NCBI GenBank assembly: GCA_023091665.1
Contig: JALJCQ010000015.1
Coordinates: forward strand, 3,224,001-3,288,000
Source: Pythium myriotylum
Lineage: Eukaryota; Oomycota; Peronosporomycetes; Pythiales; Pythiaceae
Direction of reading: 5' to 3'
Length of the DNA stretch: 64,000 nt
The notes under the pieces were generated by a model. That model was given only the letters and a program-made list of their open reading frames with translations, searched no databases and was not told the DNA's origin. A program made the translations under genes and the position numbers. Positions within the stretch are counted from its first letter, which is position 1. Each line of letters begins with the position of its first letter. Positions 1 through 11,052 of the stretch are shown here, in pieces.

Positions 1-77
1 CCCACGTCGCCGTCCGCGACCGGGATCTCCTCCAGCACGTGCTCCTTCCACGGCAACGGGCTCGGCGAGGCCATCAT
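1..77 (-). CDS. N-terminus of an unknown protein, cut by the window edge
   Basis: A frame opens at an ATGATG pair (first ATG at 77 on the minus strand) and stays open to the left edge. It gives about 25 residues beginning MMASPSPLPWKEHVLEE. The base composition is GC-rich like the other coding starts in the window. Nothing can be said about function from so short a piece. The coding call rests on the open frame and on a plausible start next to an AT-rich upstream stretch. Confidence 0.45.
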   Translation of the reverse strand, partial: MMASPSPLPWKEHVLEEIPVADGDV

Positions 78-803
78 GCTCCTCCGGATTTCTTTGTTCT
101 TTCAGACCGAAAAAAAAAAATGCGGTTTTTGGAGGAGAGGAGGGAACGTGAATAATACCGGTACGGTACCGGTAGAATGAGTCAAAGCGCATCGTCGATG
201 TTGAAGTGGTGGTCACTGGCGAGATGATGTCGTCGTCGGGAAGATCTTCCAAGGTCCTGACTGAGATTTCTGGAGAAAGGGGGGATAGCCCGCGCTCTCG
301 ATGAGTCAATTTGGAGAGAGGACGTGGCGTGAGGACGACGTTCAAGTCCATGGTTTCCTGTGGCTTGTAGGCATCTGAGTTGTCAAAGGCTCAAGGACGG
401 AGGTGAAGGTATCGCATGCATCGATCCAGTTTTGCACTGACCTGGTTGAAAAAAGCAAGTGAGGATACCACCACGGACATGTCGATCATCAGGTTTAGTT
501 GTGGCGACGCGTGTAGTCGTCGACAGCCGAAGTGGGGATACAGGAACGACTCTGCTCGCACAACCGTAGTGTTCGTTGGCCTCTACAGTTTGTATCCGGC
601 TTGGGTTTGATATTTCGCGTGAGAATGGCGGTAACCATTCCATGATAGCATGGTTCGGATGACTTATCACCTGCAATCGTACTCGTGTCGCCGTGGCCAA
701 CTTCCACCGGTCCTTTCACTCTTCGCATCCCGCGTAAAAATAGTTGACGTTGATTGCTAGCTGTGTCCTTTATCACCCGCATGCTCATCAGGTCGACCTG
801 TCC
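78..803. other. Intergenic region between divergent genes
   Basis: No convincing gene is seen. The several short overlapping frames on both strands lack recognisable motifs. The stretch holds an A11 run near 110, a 19-bp palindrome at 156-174 (two TACCGGTAC arms around one G), and presumably the promoters of the two flanking genes. Confidence 0.5.
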
Positions 804-3787
804 ATGGAGGCCGTCGCAAGCGCAGAGGTGTCTCCACCACTGGCGTCTTCGTCGTCATCACCTGCCCAAAAATGCCGACCACCGTTTAGCGCGCGACACA
901 CGCGGGCTTCCAGTATTTCATTCGCTGCAGCTTCCGGACGGGAGAGCCTCGGGACAGTCATTCCGAAGACATCGCAATCCAATAGCAGGCCAAAGACCGC
1001 GCGACCTGCATCTTCTCATCGACGGCTCACGACAGGCACGACGACGCAGTGGCAGTTCCTCACAAAAACACCAGCAGAGGATCATCCGACTACAATAACT
1101 CGCCCCAGATCTGCACGAACAATTCGACCTCGTCCTGCGACGGCCCGACAGCCTGCAAGCACGACACTAACACCTGTCCCTATGCCAAGGCGTCCAGCGA
1201 CGTCCCGAGGCCAGCGAACTCCACAGCCTTCGAAGACTGGTGATAACCAAAAGAGGAATCTCGTTGCCGTCGATCCCCGAGTCATCCAAGAGGCAGCTCG
1301 GCGCGAGACTGAGCAGGAGCTGTACACCGGTCCATTGGCTGGAAAAAGCGTTGAGCTGCAGCAATCTGGTCTTTTCAACTTCAAACCACATCACAATACT
1401 TGCATCGCCAACTCCAGCAATCTGTCCGAATTCCATCGCATGAAAGCATTTCAGGCTCGAGCTAAAGGCGACCAAAGTCTTGCAATTCTCCACTATGAGA
1501 AGTTACTCGAACTCGAAAACGACGATCAGGCAGCACTTTTCCAGCTTGCGGTTGGGTACGAGAAAACGGGGCGCCTCGACGATGCTGAGGCTGCGTACAA
1601 GCGAGTACTTGTCCTAGATCCTACCAATCCATTCCTGCATTACAACATTGGCAACTTGTTCATGAGAATGGGACGCGTAAAGAGTGCAATATCAGAGTAC
1701 TCGGTGGCGATTCAGAAGAGCGGATCCGGCAAATGTCCTCACTTGGCGTTTTATCGTCAACGAGGAGCAGCGTATCGGAAGAACGGCGACTTCGAGAAGG
1801 CGGCACAAGACTACGCGAGGGTGCATGCAGTCTATAACAGGCGACTTAGTCTCACAGCCACAAGTCCTGAACTTGAGAGACCGACGAGTTCCGACACCTC
1901 AGCAGTTTATCCCGAAGATGATATCATCAGCGACAGCTACAGTGCAGAGCAGGTTTACTCCGCTCGCAAATTTGCTTATCGCACGGAGTCCTCGAATCAC
2001 CCAGTAACTTCATTTGAAGAACTGAATCATCGTCGGGCGATGAGTATTGCAGCCAAATTGCCAGATGCTCGTACAGATGAGGATTTGTGGGTATTGAGCG
2101 ACGAGCTGGCGAGTCAGTTTCCGTGCTGTGCTGCTTTGGATCCTGCAGCACGCAAGTACTTGAGCAGGCGCATCTTTGCAGGTGCCCGTCTGCCGAGGGG
2201 TGCGAAGCTGGTCCAGGAAGGATCTAGCGGAGGTGAACTCATGTTCTTGATTGCTCGAGGTCAGGTATCCGTGTACAAGAAGTTTGCTCCTCGCGTCGCA
2301 CTTTCATTTCATCTCCACCAGCAAGAAGAGTCTGCCGAACGGACAAACAACCTCGAGTGTGACTGCGAAAGCTCAGCCGCTTCATGGGAGGACCTCCGAG
2401 CGACTGTTTTCAATAATCCCATCCACTCGGATGACGTCAAAGAGGAAGTGTTCCAGGCTATCACAAAGAAAATACCGGTGTTGGACTTGGAGTCATGGAG
2501 TGGAGGGCGACAGCGACGACAGGTGCTACTTACTCGGTTGAAACGAGGAGATGTCTGCGGTCGCCACGGTCGCTTTTCGCGTCAAGAACGGTGAGTGCGT
2601 GGTCATTAAATGCTGCTTGTCATCTCGAGATGTGACTTTTCCCATGTGTAGAGTGTATACAGCGGTAGTTAGTGAGCTTTGCGATTTGTATACCGTATCC
2701 TGGACTGACTATTGTGAAGCCGAGCGATTACATCGGATTGCAACCGTGAGTAAACACTTTCCACCGCCTACAATATACCATTTGTTGCCTCACATTGCTC
2801 ACGATGCAGAGTCTTCAAACAGCTCGGTTTCTCAGTACAGTTCCCTTACTTCACGGGATTCCACTCGAAGAACTTTTGGCTTTATCAAGAATAGCGAGGA
2901 ACTGGAAAGTCGTTGGAGAGCGCGTGCTCTGTACGGAGGGGCAATTTGTGAACGGTTTGATCATTGTACGGGAGGGTCAACTTTGCCAACTCCATCCATC
3001 GAAGCTGCACCGGCCCCCAAACATGTCGGTAGCCTTCGGTTTGAGCGGGTCAATCTCAATGAGCGATGCAGACACTGAACATGGTGGCCTTCACTTCTTT
3101 ACTCAGCTTGAGCACAGAGATGACCCGCTCTTGTTTCTCCACGACAGTGAGCTGATGCATGGCTTCTTGTCATGTGATTACTTGCCAAAGATGCTGGCGA
3201 GCCTGAGCAGAGCGAGGGAAAACGATGCTGAAAGTGCCGAGAGGTGTGGCGATCAAGTGTCAGCCGCAGCGAATGGGTTGCTTCTATCGCATGGGGCGAC
3301 AAGTCTTCCGCGGGGTGCATTCTTCAGCGCATCGTCATCGTGGATCCCTCCACGCGAATCGCGTGAGGAAGAGCTGTCAAGTGCATCCTCCAACGGCGTC
3401 GCCTGTGCAAAGAGTGCTCTGATATCCACGGAGTCGACGGAAATACTCTTTTTTGCCTCAGATGAACTCACAGCTGGGCTATCGATCGAAAGTCGGAAGA
3501 AGTTACAAAAGAACATGCAACAGATTACCAGCCGACGATCCGAAGACCAAATCTCAGCGGCTACGTCCTCGTGTGGGTCAAGCAACTTGCGGCGTCTTGT
3601 TTACTTGAAGCCGCCATCCGGTGATGATCTTGTTAGTAAGTTCTTGCATGAGACTGACTGGAAAAACTACAAACAAGAGCTTGTGAAATCCATCGTCGAA
3701 GATAATCAAGCGAGAAAACCCCACTTGGCTATCCACAGAAATGTCACGAGGCGGCCATCGACCGCTCGATCAAGTTGGAAGCGGTGA
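804..3787 (+). CDS. TPR and cyclic-nucleotide-binding-domain protein
   Basis: Three exons, 804-2590, 2652-2745 and 2810-3787, join in phase into about 952 residues. Introns of 61 and 64 nt use GTGAGT donors. The first ~180 residues are low-complexity and basic. Around residues 215-340 lie TPR-type helices, seen as repeated AIxxYxxxLxLxPxN patterns (FHYNIGNLFMRMGRVKSAI region). Residues ~430-650 look like a cNMP-binding fold (PRGAKLVQEGSSGGELMFLIARGQVSVY), and a second, weaker CNB-like repeat follows (VGERVLCTEGQFVNGLIIVREGQL region). The middle exon carries the end of the first CNB fold. TPR-CNB proteins occur in protists, and an intracellular cyclic-nucleotide or scaffold role is inference. 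ATG 804 is preferred over 744 because the upstream 20 residues look like leader sequence. The canonical phosphate-binding cassette is not clearly intact, so ligand binding is unproven. Confidence 0.82.
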
Positions 3788-3885
3788 AGCAGGGCCGATT
3801 GTATACAACCACGCTTCCTCTATTGACCCGAAAACGCTCCCGTAATAATCCTGAAAAACTTTTCTTTTACAACACTTTCGTCTTT

Positions 3886-4927
3886 TCACGGAACAAGTAG
3901 CCGATAATGCAGTACGAGGCGCTCGGATCCTTCATGTTGCAGTTGCCACATCGTACGATGAATGAAGTTGACCGACAGCTCAGGCCCAACCATTGTACCC
4001 ATGCAACAAACCTCAATGTCGGCCGACTCGCTCAGCTCAAGCCGCCGTCGTAACCACTTGAGCAGATCGAACACTTTGAACCGGCCGTCCACGTGAAGAA
4101 ACGGCAGGCGAAGTGCCGGGAGCGGGTTCAAACCATCGCTATTAAGCCTATTCAGCGCCCATTAGTATCCGCTAAACCACGAGAGCTCCACCGTTCTGTG
4201 AATACGAGCGTACCGTTTGAAAGGGTAGACTTCTATTGTGAAAGGGATCGCTTGTCGAGGGCCGCCGTTCGCGAGCGGCGTGAGCTTTTTCCGCGACCGC
4301 TGCGCGTTCGAGGTTGGCTTGGCGGTGCTTTCTTGGGCGGTGCAAGGGTCTCTCTTTGCGAAGCCGTGGGTAGTGTAGAACTCGGCTTCGAGGCGCGTGT
4401 CGTTCTCTTTAAACTCGGGGAAGATGCGGTCCACGACGTCCTGGAGCTTCTGGTCCGATCTACCAAGCCATTTCAGAGCCTGCCACTTCTCACCGCATAC
4501 AATCCAACGAGCGACTCGGACTCACATGAGCTCGGTGATGGGCCGCGGCTTGAGCGTGATCTGGCACTTCGGGCACTCGCGACTGTGCTGCACGAGAAAG
4601 TGGCGATAAATACAACTCTTACAGACTAGGCCCATGCGCGCATAGTCAGCGAGCCACTCCTTCCATGCGACAGATCGACTCAGGCGCGTTCTACGTACAC
4701 GAGTGGAGACACTCGGGGATGGTCTGCGCCTCCCGCAGCAAGCCTTTGCAGATGGCGCAGCCGAGATGCTCGGTAAGTTGGCTCAGCGCGATCGTGACCT
4801 GGCGAGCGACCCACCGTTGGAAAGAGCAGAGCGTCAGCTACACGATGCACCGGAAGAGAGCGCCGTCGCGAGCGCTCAGGAAGCGAGAGAGGCCGCTTAC
4901 CGTGCGCGTGTCGCCCGCCGACGCCAT
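3886..4927 (-). CDS. Polycomb group RING finger protein (PCGF-like, RING + RAWUL)
   Basis: Five exons keep phase: 4927-4901, 4798-4699, 4625-4526, 4459-4214 and 4138-3886, giving about 241 residues. Exons 2-3 encode a C3HC4 RING with PCGF spacing (CAICKGLL..TIPECLH / CKSCIYRHF / CPKC). It is followed by the PCGF hallmark ITELISDQKLQDVVDRIFP. The last two exons encode a RAWUL ubiquitin-like fold (FTIEVYPF; LRLPFLHVDGRFKVFDLLKWL). In animals and plants such proteins pair with RING1 in PRC1 and help monoubiquitinate histone H2A. That role is inferred here. A TACTAAT branch-point-like sequence lies in intron 4. Intron 1 may instead end at a TAG about 39 nt upstream, adding 13 residues in frame. 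Plant DRIP-type E3 ligases share the architecture and are the main alternative. It converges on the TPR/CNB gene with a 98-bp gap. Confidence 0.85.
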
Positions 4928-4979
4928 GGTCCAGTCGGAAGGAACCTAACAGCGTCCGGCTTGCCTGCCGCAATACAAC

Positions 4980-5100
4980 TCGCACCAATGTACGTGTTGA
5001 GAGCCCAAACGGGCGTCGGGAAGCCGGGCATGCGCGCAACGTCACGCACGAAGCGCACGACCTCATCGCGTGCGGCCGAGTAGAACGTGGCGTCGAGCAT
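4980..5100 (-). pseudogene. Inverted N-terminal fragment of the neighbouring LRR family
   Basis: On the minus strand an ATG at 5100 opens a frame starting MLDATFYSAARDEVVRFVRDVARM. It matches the N-terminus of the LRR-family gene at 7623 (AARAAVVRFARDVAALP) in sequence and in distance from the ATG. Similarity fades near 4980, and the open frame then runs on into the first exon of the PCGF-like gene in another frame. The fragment points away from the LRR gene starting near 5225, which itself lacks exactly this part. It is best read as a detached, inverted 5' piece. It could also be the remnant of a third paralogue. Confidence 0.55.
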
Positions 5101-5224
5101 TCGCGTCCAGTGCTCAAGACAAAGTGACTCTCTTCCATTTGATGACAGAAATTTTTTGAACCCAAACCAAGTGAGCTCTTTGATCAGGTCGGATCAGATG
5201 GAACTCAGTTTCTCAGAGATTTGA

Positions 5225-7387
5225 CAAGCATGGATTGGCTCGGCTGACTGTGCTCCCATCATCCGCGTTGTCACAACCGATCGAGCGCCTTCGCAAACGA
5301 TCTCGCGCCCTGAAGACGTGTGGCTCGTGCTCCACCCTTTCCGCGATCTCACGAAGACGACGTCGGTTGCTGAGAGAACCAAACTCTTGCGGAAGCGACT
5401 CGCAGCGGTGATGCTTCTCGTTCGACTCGCGGCGTCACTCGAGTTCGAATTGAACGGAATGTCGGATTGTTTTGTGGAGAAAGTTGACGGGGAAGAAGCG
5501 GTGACCAAGCAATCGTTTTGGCTGAGTTTGTTGCGCGCACTGGACCCGCATGCTGACAGCGAGAGGCATCGCCACTCTGAACGAGATCTCGTTGTTCTCA
5601 GTCGTACTCGATCTCTTCGGTTTCTGCTGGCAGTCGACTCGGACCCCTCGCAAATCGAGATCATGGATATGCTGGAAGAGTTTCTCTCGGCTGATCCGGA
5701 TTTCGAAGGTTTGAGCCAAGATGCTCTAGATGCACGGCCGATTTTGTCACCGGAGTTGGGCATGCGTTCCGTCGAGATTGGACTGAGCTTTTCACGTGGC
5801 CGGTTCACGGAGACCTCGATAATCAAGCTGATTGAAGTTCTGGAAAAAACGAACGATAGTCAGCGACTTCGTAGTGATGCTCGCTTCCGAGTCACCGCGC
5901 TTCGGTTCCGAAAAGAATGCCTGTTTGCCCAAAAAGCACTCGACACCCTGGGTGAGAATCTTGGGCGCGTACCGACTATCGACAGCCTCCGATTCGGCGA
6001 TCTCAAAAGCGCCAATGGAAAGCCTGGAGCATGGCGCACGTTCCTTCAACCCACTGCACAGGTCAATGCTTTGTCACGGGTGCACCGTCTCGGAGTTCTC
6101 GGGACAGAAGTCTTCGTGGGGATCACTTCGAGTTTCCGGACTGGAGAGCAAAATGTTATTTCGGAGCTTGACATTCATTACGATCAGACAGTCGAAAATG
6201 CGGCATGGCTGGCATTCGCGCTCTTTCATGTCGATTCCAGGTCACGTGTGTCGTCGCTTCGTTTGCGAGGAAGTCCATTGATGTCGGATGATCTTGTTTC
6301 TACACCTCAGTGGATCGATGTGTTCGTAAGAACACTGCAAACGCTTTCTCCACTCGGTGATCTGGCCAATATCGATGACCCTGAGTTAGAAGATGGCGCG
6401 CAAGAAACAGTTGGTGCTTGCTCATTTGTTACGTTGAAGCCAGGCACGCCCGCGAAGATACATCCGTTTGCTGGTGCGAAACGGCTTTGCAACATTTCGG
6501 GTGAACATGAGCGGCTCGGACAGATCAAAAATCTCGTCGCCGTGGTGGTTCCAGGATTTGGTGTCGGTTGGGTGCCAGTTTCCGCTGTCATCGGTACACG
6601 AGAGCAAACGAGCAATTTGAACCAGAACGGCCCAGTGCAAATCAACGGCCGGATCACTTCCTTAAATATCGATCCTCACGTTTCGTCTGGTCGGCCCGGT
6701 ATCGTACAGCTCGATCACAGGAGAGCTCTACTCCAGCTTCTCGAGGTTGTCGGTCACCCAATTGTGAGACTCAACCTTCCAAATGCTGGACTAGTGTCGG
6801 ATAATCTGGAGCAAATACTCCGCTTTTGTCCGAACCTCATCGAGCTCAACCTGAATGGCAATAGAATTGAAGATCTATCGTCGCTGAGGAAGGCTTATGC
6901 GAGCCGAACATGCCGAATCGCCTCGCTTGGCATTGCCATGCAATATTCGAGCCCGTTGGGAAACGCTCACTTTCAACGTCAAGTCACGCATCTACTGCAG
7001 GATCCAGGTTCGCACCCGCTGCGAGTGTTGGATGCTACGATGTGCGTTTCTTCGACGTTGGAGGATCGGGATTCTGTCGACGAGTCATTGCACGCGCTGC
7101 TTCGAGCGATGGAATCGCACCAAACATTGGATTACGGACAACTCACATTGCTGTGGTCCCAGCGATGCCATCAGCAACGATTCTCAGAAAGGGTAAAAGC
7201 CAACACCATGCCAGCTCGATGCCAGGTTGCCTTTCTCAGCGTCGTAAACCACCAGAGCAACGTTCACCGAAACCTGATGGCTGAGTTAGACTCCCATGTC
7301 CTCGCCAAGATTATCAGCTACAGCCACAATGCCGTACGATGCCAACTCGTTCAGAATGTGCTCGACAAGTGGGGTTTCCGATTCTGA
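5225..7387 (+). CDS. Leucine-rich-repeat family protein, 5' end missing or displaced
   Basis: A single open frame of about 720 codons runs from just after a stop at 5222-5224. Similarity to the tandem paralogue begins near 5250 (SRPEDVWLVLHPF against SEDVWLALRPF). The first in-frame ATG is not until 5411, inside the conserved region, so the true start is not visible. The C-terminal third has LRR character (IVRLNLPNAGLVS, LIELNLNGNRIEDLSSL). Before it lies a compact beta-rich patch (NLVAVVVPGFGVGWVPVSAV) shared with the paralogue. Such large LRR proteins are common and lineage-expanded in oomycetes, and the function is unknown. No signal peptide or membrane segment is seen. It may be a 5'-truncated pseudogene with an intact remaining frame, or may have an unseen upstream exon. 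Confidence 0.7.
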   Translation, partial: QAWIGSADCAPIIRVVTTDRAPSQTISRPEDVWLVLHPFRDLTKTTSVAERTKLLRKRLAAVMLLVRLAASLEFELNGMSDCFVEKVDGEEAVTKQSFWLSLLRALDPHADSERHRHSERDLVVLSRTRSLRFLLAVDSDPSQIEIMDMLEEFLSADPDFEGLSQDALDARPILSPELGMRSVEIGLSFSRGRFTETSIIKLIEVLEKTNDSQRLRSDARFRVTALRFRKECLFAQKALDTLGENLGRVPTIDSLRFGDLKSANGKPGAWRTFLQPTAQVNALSRVHRLGVLGTEVFVGITSSFRTGEQNVISELDIHYDQTVENAAWLAFALFHVDSRSRVSSLRLRGSPLMSDDLVSTPQWIDVFVRTLQTLSPLGDLANIDDPELEDGAQETVGACSFVTLKPGTPAKIHPFAGAKRLCNISGEHERLGQIKNLVAVVVPGFGVGWVPVSAVIGTREQTSNLNQNGPVQINGRITSLNIDPHVSSGRPGIVQLDHRRALLQLLEVVGHPIVRLNLPNAGLVSDNLEQILRFCPNLIELNLNGNRIEDLSSLRKAYASRTCRIASLGIAMQYSSPLGNAHFQRQVTHLLQDPGSHPLRVLDATMCVSSTLEDRDSVDESLHALLRAMESHQTLDYGQLTLLWSQRCHQQRFSERVKANTMPARCQVAFLSVVNHQSNVHRNLMAELDSHVLAKIISYSHNAVRCQLVQNVLDKWGFRF

Positions 7388-7622
7388 AGAATTCACATAT
7401 CCATGATTATCGTACTGGTGTGCACGGTGTTCTTGCGCGACTTTAGAAACAAGCCAAATCTCGGCAGCGAGAGTCGGTTAACATACGAGAAACGGAACGT
7501 CATTACTCCACCAAGTTTAGAATGTGACCTCCATCGCCATCGCCGACCGGAGCCGTCGAAGAGAAACTTACTAGATCAAGATAGGTGGTTGAGTGAACCC
7601 AAGCGACCATTCTCCGCGTACA
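7388..7622. other. Short intergenic spacer between tandem LRR paralogues
   Basis: No coding pattern is seen in these 235 bases. They presumably hold the 3' end of the first gene and the promoter of the second. Confidence 0.5.
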
Positions 7623-9896
7623 ATGGTCTCCGTTAACTTTGCTGCAGCTCGTGCTGCCGTCGTGCGGTTCGCACGCGATGTCGCGGCGCTGCCGCCCATG
7701 CCATCGGAGTTCCTGGATTGTACTGAGAGCGACCAGTCCGTTTTGCGTCTCATGGCAACGGACTGGATCTATGGTCAGTCCCTGCCGCGGTCCGAGGACG
7801 TCTGGCTCGCACTACGGCCCTTCTCGGACTTCAAACGGATCAACGACAGTGCACAACAGCTCGCTATGGCTCGTCGACGTGCCGCATTGTTGAAGCTTCT
7901 TGTTCGCCTCGCGGCATCGGAGCCTTTCGCGTGGAATGCGGCAATGGACTGTGGTGCAGAAAGAGGAACTGGCGTCAAGCGGGACTCGAGAAAATCCTTC
8001 TGGTTCGATTTGCTCTCAGATTTGTGTCCCGACACCAAGGAAGACGAATACCAGGATCTCCAACGTTACCTAATCGTACTCAGTCGCGCGCCGCCGCCGT
8101 CGTTGAGATTCTTGCTGCGTATTGACATCGAGCCAAGTGACGTCGACTTGCCGTCACTGCTGGAAGAGTTTTTGTTGAGCACAGAAACAGATGAAGAACT
8201 GGACAGCGAGGTTGATAGTGTGCTTACATTGTGCGGTCTCGGCGAGACTAATATCACTGTGAAATTGTCGCGCGACGTCGAGCTTTGCATCAGTTTCCCA
8301 CTTGACCCGTTTCCGGATCCTCTGATGACCAAGCTGTTGGACGTCGTGATGCGAGCTGATGCGACGCCAATGAACCGTCGAGAAATTCGATTTCGAGTCA
8401 AATCCCTTCGCTTTGGCCAGCAAGGTGCAGTTCCTTCAGACGGAGCACGAGTATTAGCGAACCGCCTAGGCGAGTTGGCTTGGCTTACACACCTAGAACT
8501 CGGGGCTTTTGATCAATTGAAGCCTGCCGCTGCAAACGATTTTCTCGTGCCGGTCACTCGTCTGCGGCAGCCGTTTCACTTGCGCCGACTCACCCTGGGC
8601 AGTGGGGCGAATTTTGCCTGCGTCGCGTCGGCATTTCGAAACGCAAGAGATTGCACGGTCACCGAAGTCGATCTTGTGTACAATCCAACGCCCGAGAACG
8701 CAGCGTGGCTGGCATTTGCATTTTTCCACAGATTCCAAGTCGCCTGTTACAAGTCTCCGTCTCCGCGCGGCGACGGATAAAGAAACAGGCCAACAGCTCC
8801 CATTCCATCTCTCGCAAGAGTGGTTCTCAGCATTCCAGCGCGCGCTTCGCAGCTCCAAAGCGACGCAGGATATCCTTTCGACCGACAATACGGCCGACGA
8901 TGCAGATTACGACGCGTTGACTCGTCACTTCGTGAAGCTCCGTCGAGAAACCAGCATCTTCAGGACACCGAGCATGGGTTTGGAGCCGCTGTGTGTGTGA
9001 CTAGTGATTGTGATGAAGAGTTGGAGGTGCTGCAACGAAACAAAAACTGGATTGCTATCGTGCTACCTGGGGCTGGCATTGGTTGGGCCCCATGGTCGGC
9101 CGTATTGCTTTCGAACAGTAGGCGTTCACGAGTTTCGGAGCATTGCGCAACAAACTATCGCTTGAAAACATTGATTTTACCGACTTTCAGCGGCGAAGAA
9201 GCAGCAATAGTTGCCCACCGAGAATCGGTTGAGCAGTTTCTCGCACTGATCGGCCACCCGCTGGAATATCTGCACCTTCCGTTCGCTCAATTGGCCTCCG
9301 AGAGTCTCGACAAAATCTTACGATGCTGTCCTGGTCTCATCGAACTCAACGTCAGTGCCAACTACATTATCGACATATCTGCTTTGAGCAACGCGCACCG
9401 AGATGGACGCTGCTCGATAAAGTCACTGTGGATTGCGTGCTATGAGGCTTCGTGGAATCGAAATACGCTCGTAGAACCAATGACGGAATTGCTTCGAGAC
9501 TCTTCTATACAGAATCTCCGTGAAATTGCCATTGCGACAGAGGGACCGCATCCGAAAAGTGTCAGCGCGGGTCGGTACTACCAAAAAATCCACGAGCTCA
9601 CGAGCGCAATGTCGGACAGCTCGTCACTCGAGTTTGCTCAGTTCACACGTGCGAGTCCAGCTGTGCGAGTGATTGAGAACCGCTCGCAGTCATTTTCGTC
9701 CCTGTCGAGCGCAAAACCGCTTCCGCTACGCAGTAAACTGGCGTTTCTTAGTGTAATGTGTTGGTCAAATCGTTCGAGTCACACCAGTGCAATGTGTCAG
9801 TTGGATCCAAGTATCCTGCAACACATATTCTCGCTCAGTCGCCAAGTTCAGACTTGCCATTTCTTACAGAACGTTACGCTCAGCCCACAGCAATAA
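7623..9896 (+). pseudogene. LRR-family paralogue with two frame lesions
   Basis: It starts at ATG 7623 (MVSVNFAAARAAVVRFARDV) and is similar to the upstream gene over its whole length. The frame is good to about 8728 (ENAAWLAFAFFH). The homologous reading then continues in another frame (DSKSPVTSLRLRAAT), because the alignment is two bases short beside CCACAGATTCC. Left uncorrected, the first frame stops at 8778-8780. Near 8960-8985 similarity returns to the original frame (KNWIAIVLPGAGIGWAPWSAV, then LRR-like LIELNVSANYIIDISALS) and runs to a stop at 9894-9896. The two shifts cancel in register but a stop lies between them, so no full product would be made. A recent pseudogene or assembly errors are both possible. 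An intron cannot explain it without losing conserved sequence. Confidence 0.72.
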
Positions 9897-11052
9897 CGAG
9901 GAGCTGCATCACACAGCTCGAGCGGCACTCGCTCTCGCGGATGACCGAAACAGCCACTCGTAATCTTAACCAAACGATAAATTGATCTCAAAGGCAATTT
10001 GAGCAACAATCCGTCATAATCTTCATGGAGCTTAACGCTGCGTTTGTCTCGGCTACGACGTGTTTCTTACCTCGGATCTTCAGGTCCTGGGCATTATTTT
10101 CGAGCGCAAAAAGTCCATCCAGTTACCGCTGTCTGATATGGCATGCGGTAGAGGGCACGATTTCGTACGGATGACTTCTGTTATGCTTCACGTTGAGCCC
10201 AGAAATCCGATAAGTTGTTCACGCATCGCTGTAATCCATTCTTGACTAACACCGGAGTCGATCGTGGCAACAAGTCGGAGTGATCCCAAGCAACTGAGAT
10301 CGTACTGGGATTAGTTGGTAGCCCCGAAATCCAAATCACTAGCCAAATGGCTGCTTGGTGTTCGCATCTTCTCGACTGCCTCGCTCAGCATTGCGATTCA
10401 CCACAAGCATCGTTGTTGCAATTTCAACAGAGAGTCAAGATTTCTCACGTGGAACTGAAAAGATTCCACTCATTACAGAAGCTGCTATGGGATGCATAGA
10501 CGACGCGAGACGAGCTCGTCTGGTACATGCGCATGGGCTCGAAGAGCGTTGCAGTGTGGAGATCTATTTCGTCCAGAGGTCATATCTGCAGGCATATCAC
10601 TACTTGATTCTCGACAGAAAGGATACATTAGACAACTGCTTTTGCTTGCAACTCTCTCGAAGTCAGCATTTGGTTGATTGCGTTCTCGGTTTGGCCAGGT
10701 AGGTACTTTCCGGATTGAGCTTTTCTTGTGGCTATGGCGGCTTGGCAAATGAGAACAACGTCAGAAGTGCTCGAATTGGCTACCGTATCTTTGAACGCGC
10801 GCGTAAAATTTGTTTTGCGTTCGGCACCTCAGTACCTACATTGATCTTCCGATCAGAAATGGTTGACGTCGTCATGCTGTGCGTGATGTTCTGTCGGCCC
10901 TAACTCTAATGTACACATGTCGCAGATCTTTGGGGCAGTTGAAGTGGCCAGAAATGCCCTCATTAAAATCCCGAGAGAGTTCAGGCGCTTCCTCTCCAGA
11001 CGCCATTCCACCGCTTGCATTCAAGAAATCCCCACGACACTATTCAATTTTA
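9897..11052. other. Gene-poor spacer with degraded sequence
   Basis: No complete gene is supported. A frame at 10355-10702 has no known motif. Its stretch around 10530-10700 (LEERCSVEIY... ending before GTAGGTACT) weakly resembles 12740-12900, suggesting an old duplicated segment lying upstream of both zinc-finger copies. About 30 bases at 10917 (TGTCGCAGAT.TTG..GCAGTTGAAGTGG) recur at 13927, again upstream of a zinc-finger copy. Confidence 0.45.

Noticed and set aside
416..788. Several overlapping frames on both strands left of the TPR/CNB gene
   Set aside because: Antisense to each other, no motifs and composition like non-coding DNA.
4120..4136. GGTTCAAACC resembling a Pol III B box
   Set aside because: It lies inside the last exon of the PCGF-like gene and there is no A box or tRNA fold around it.
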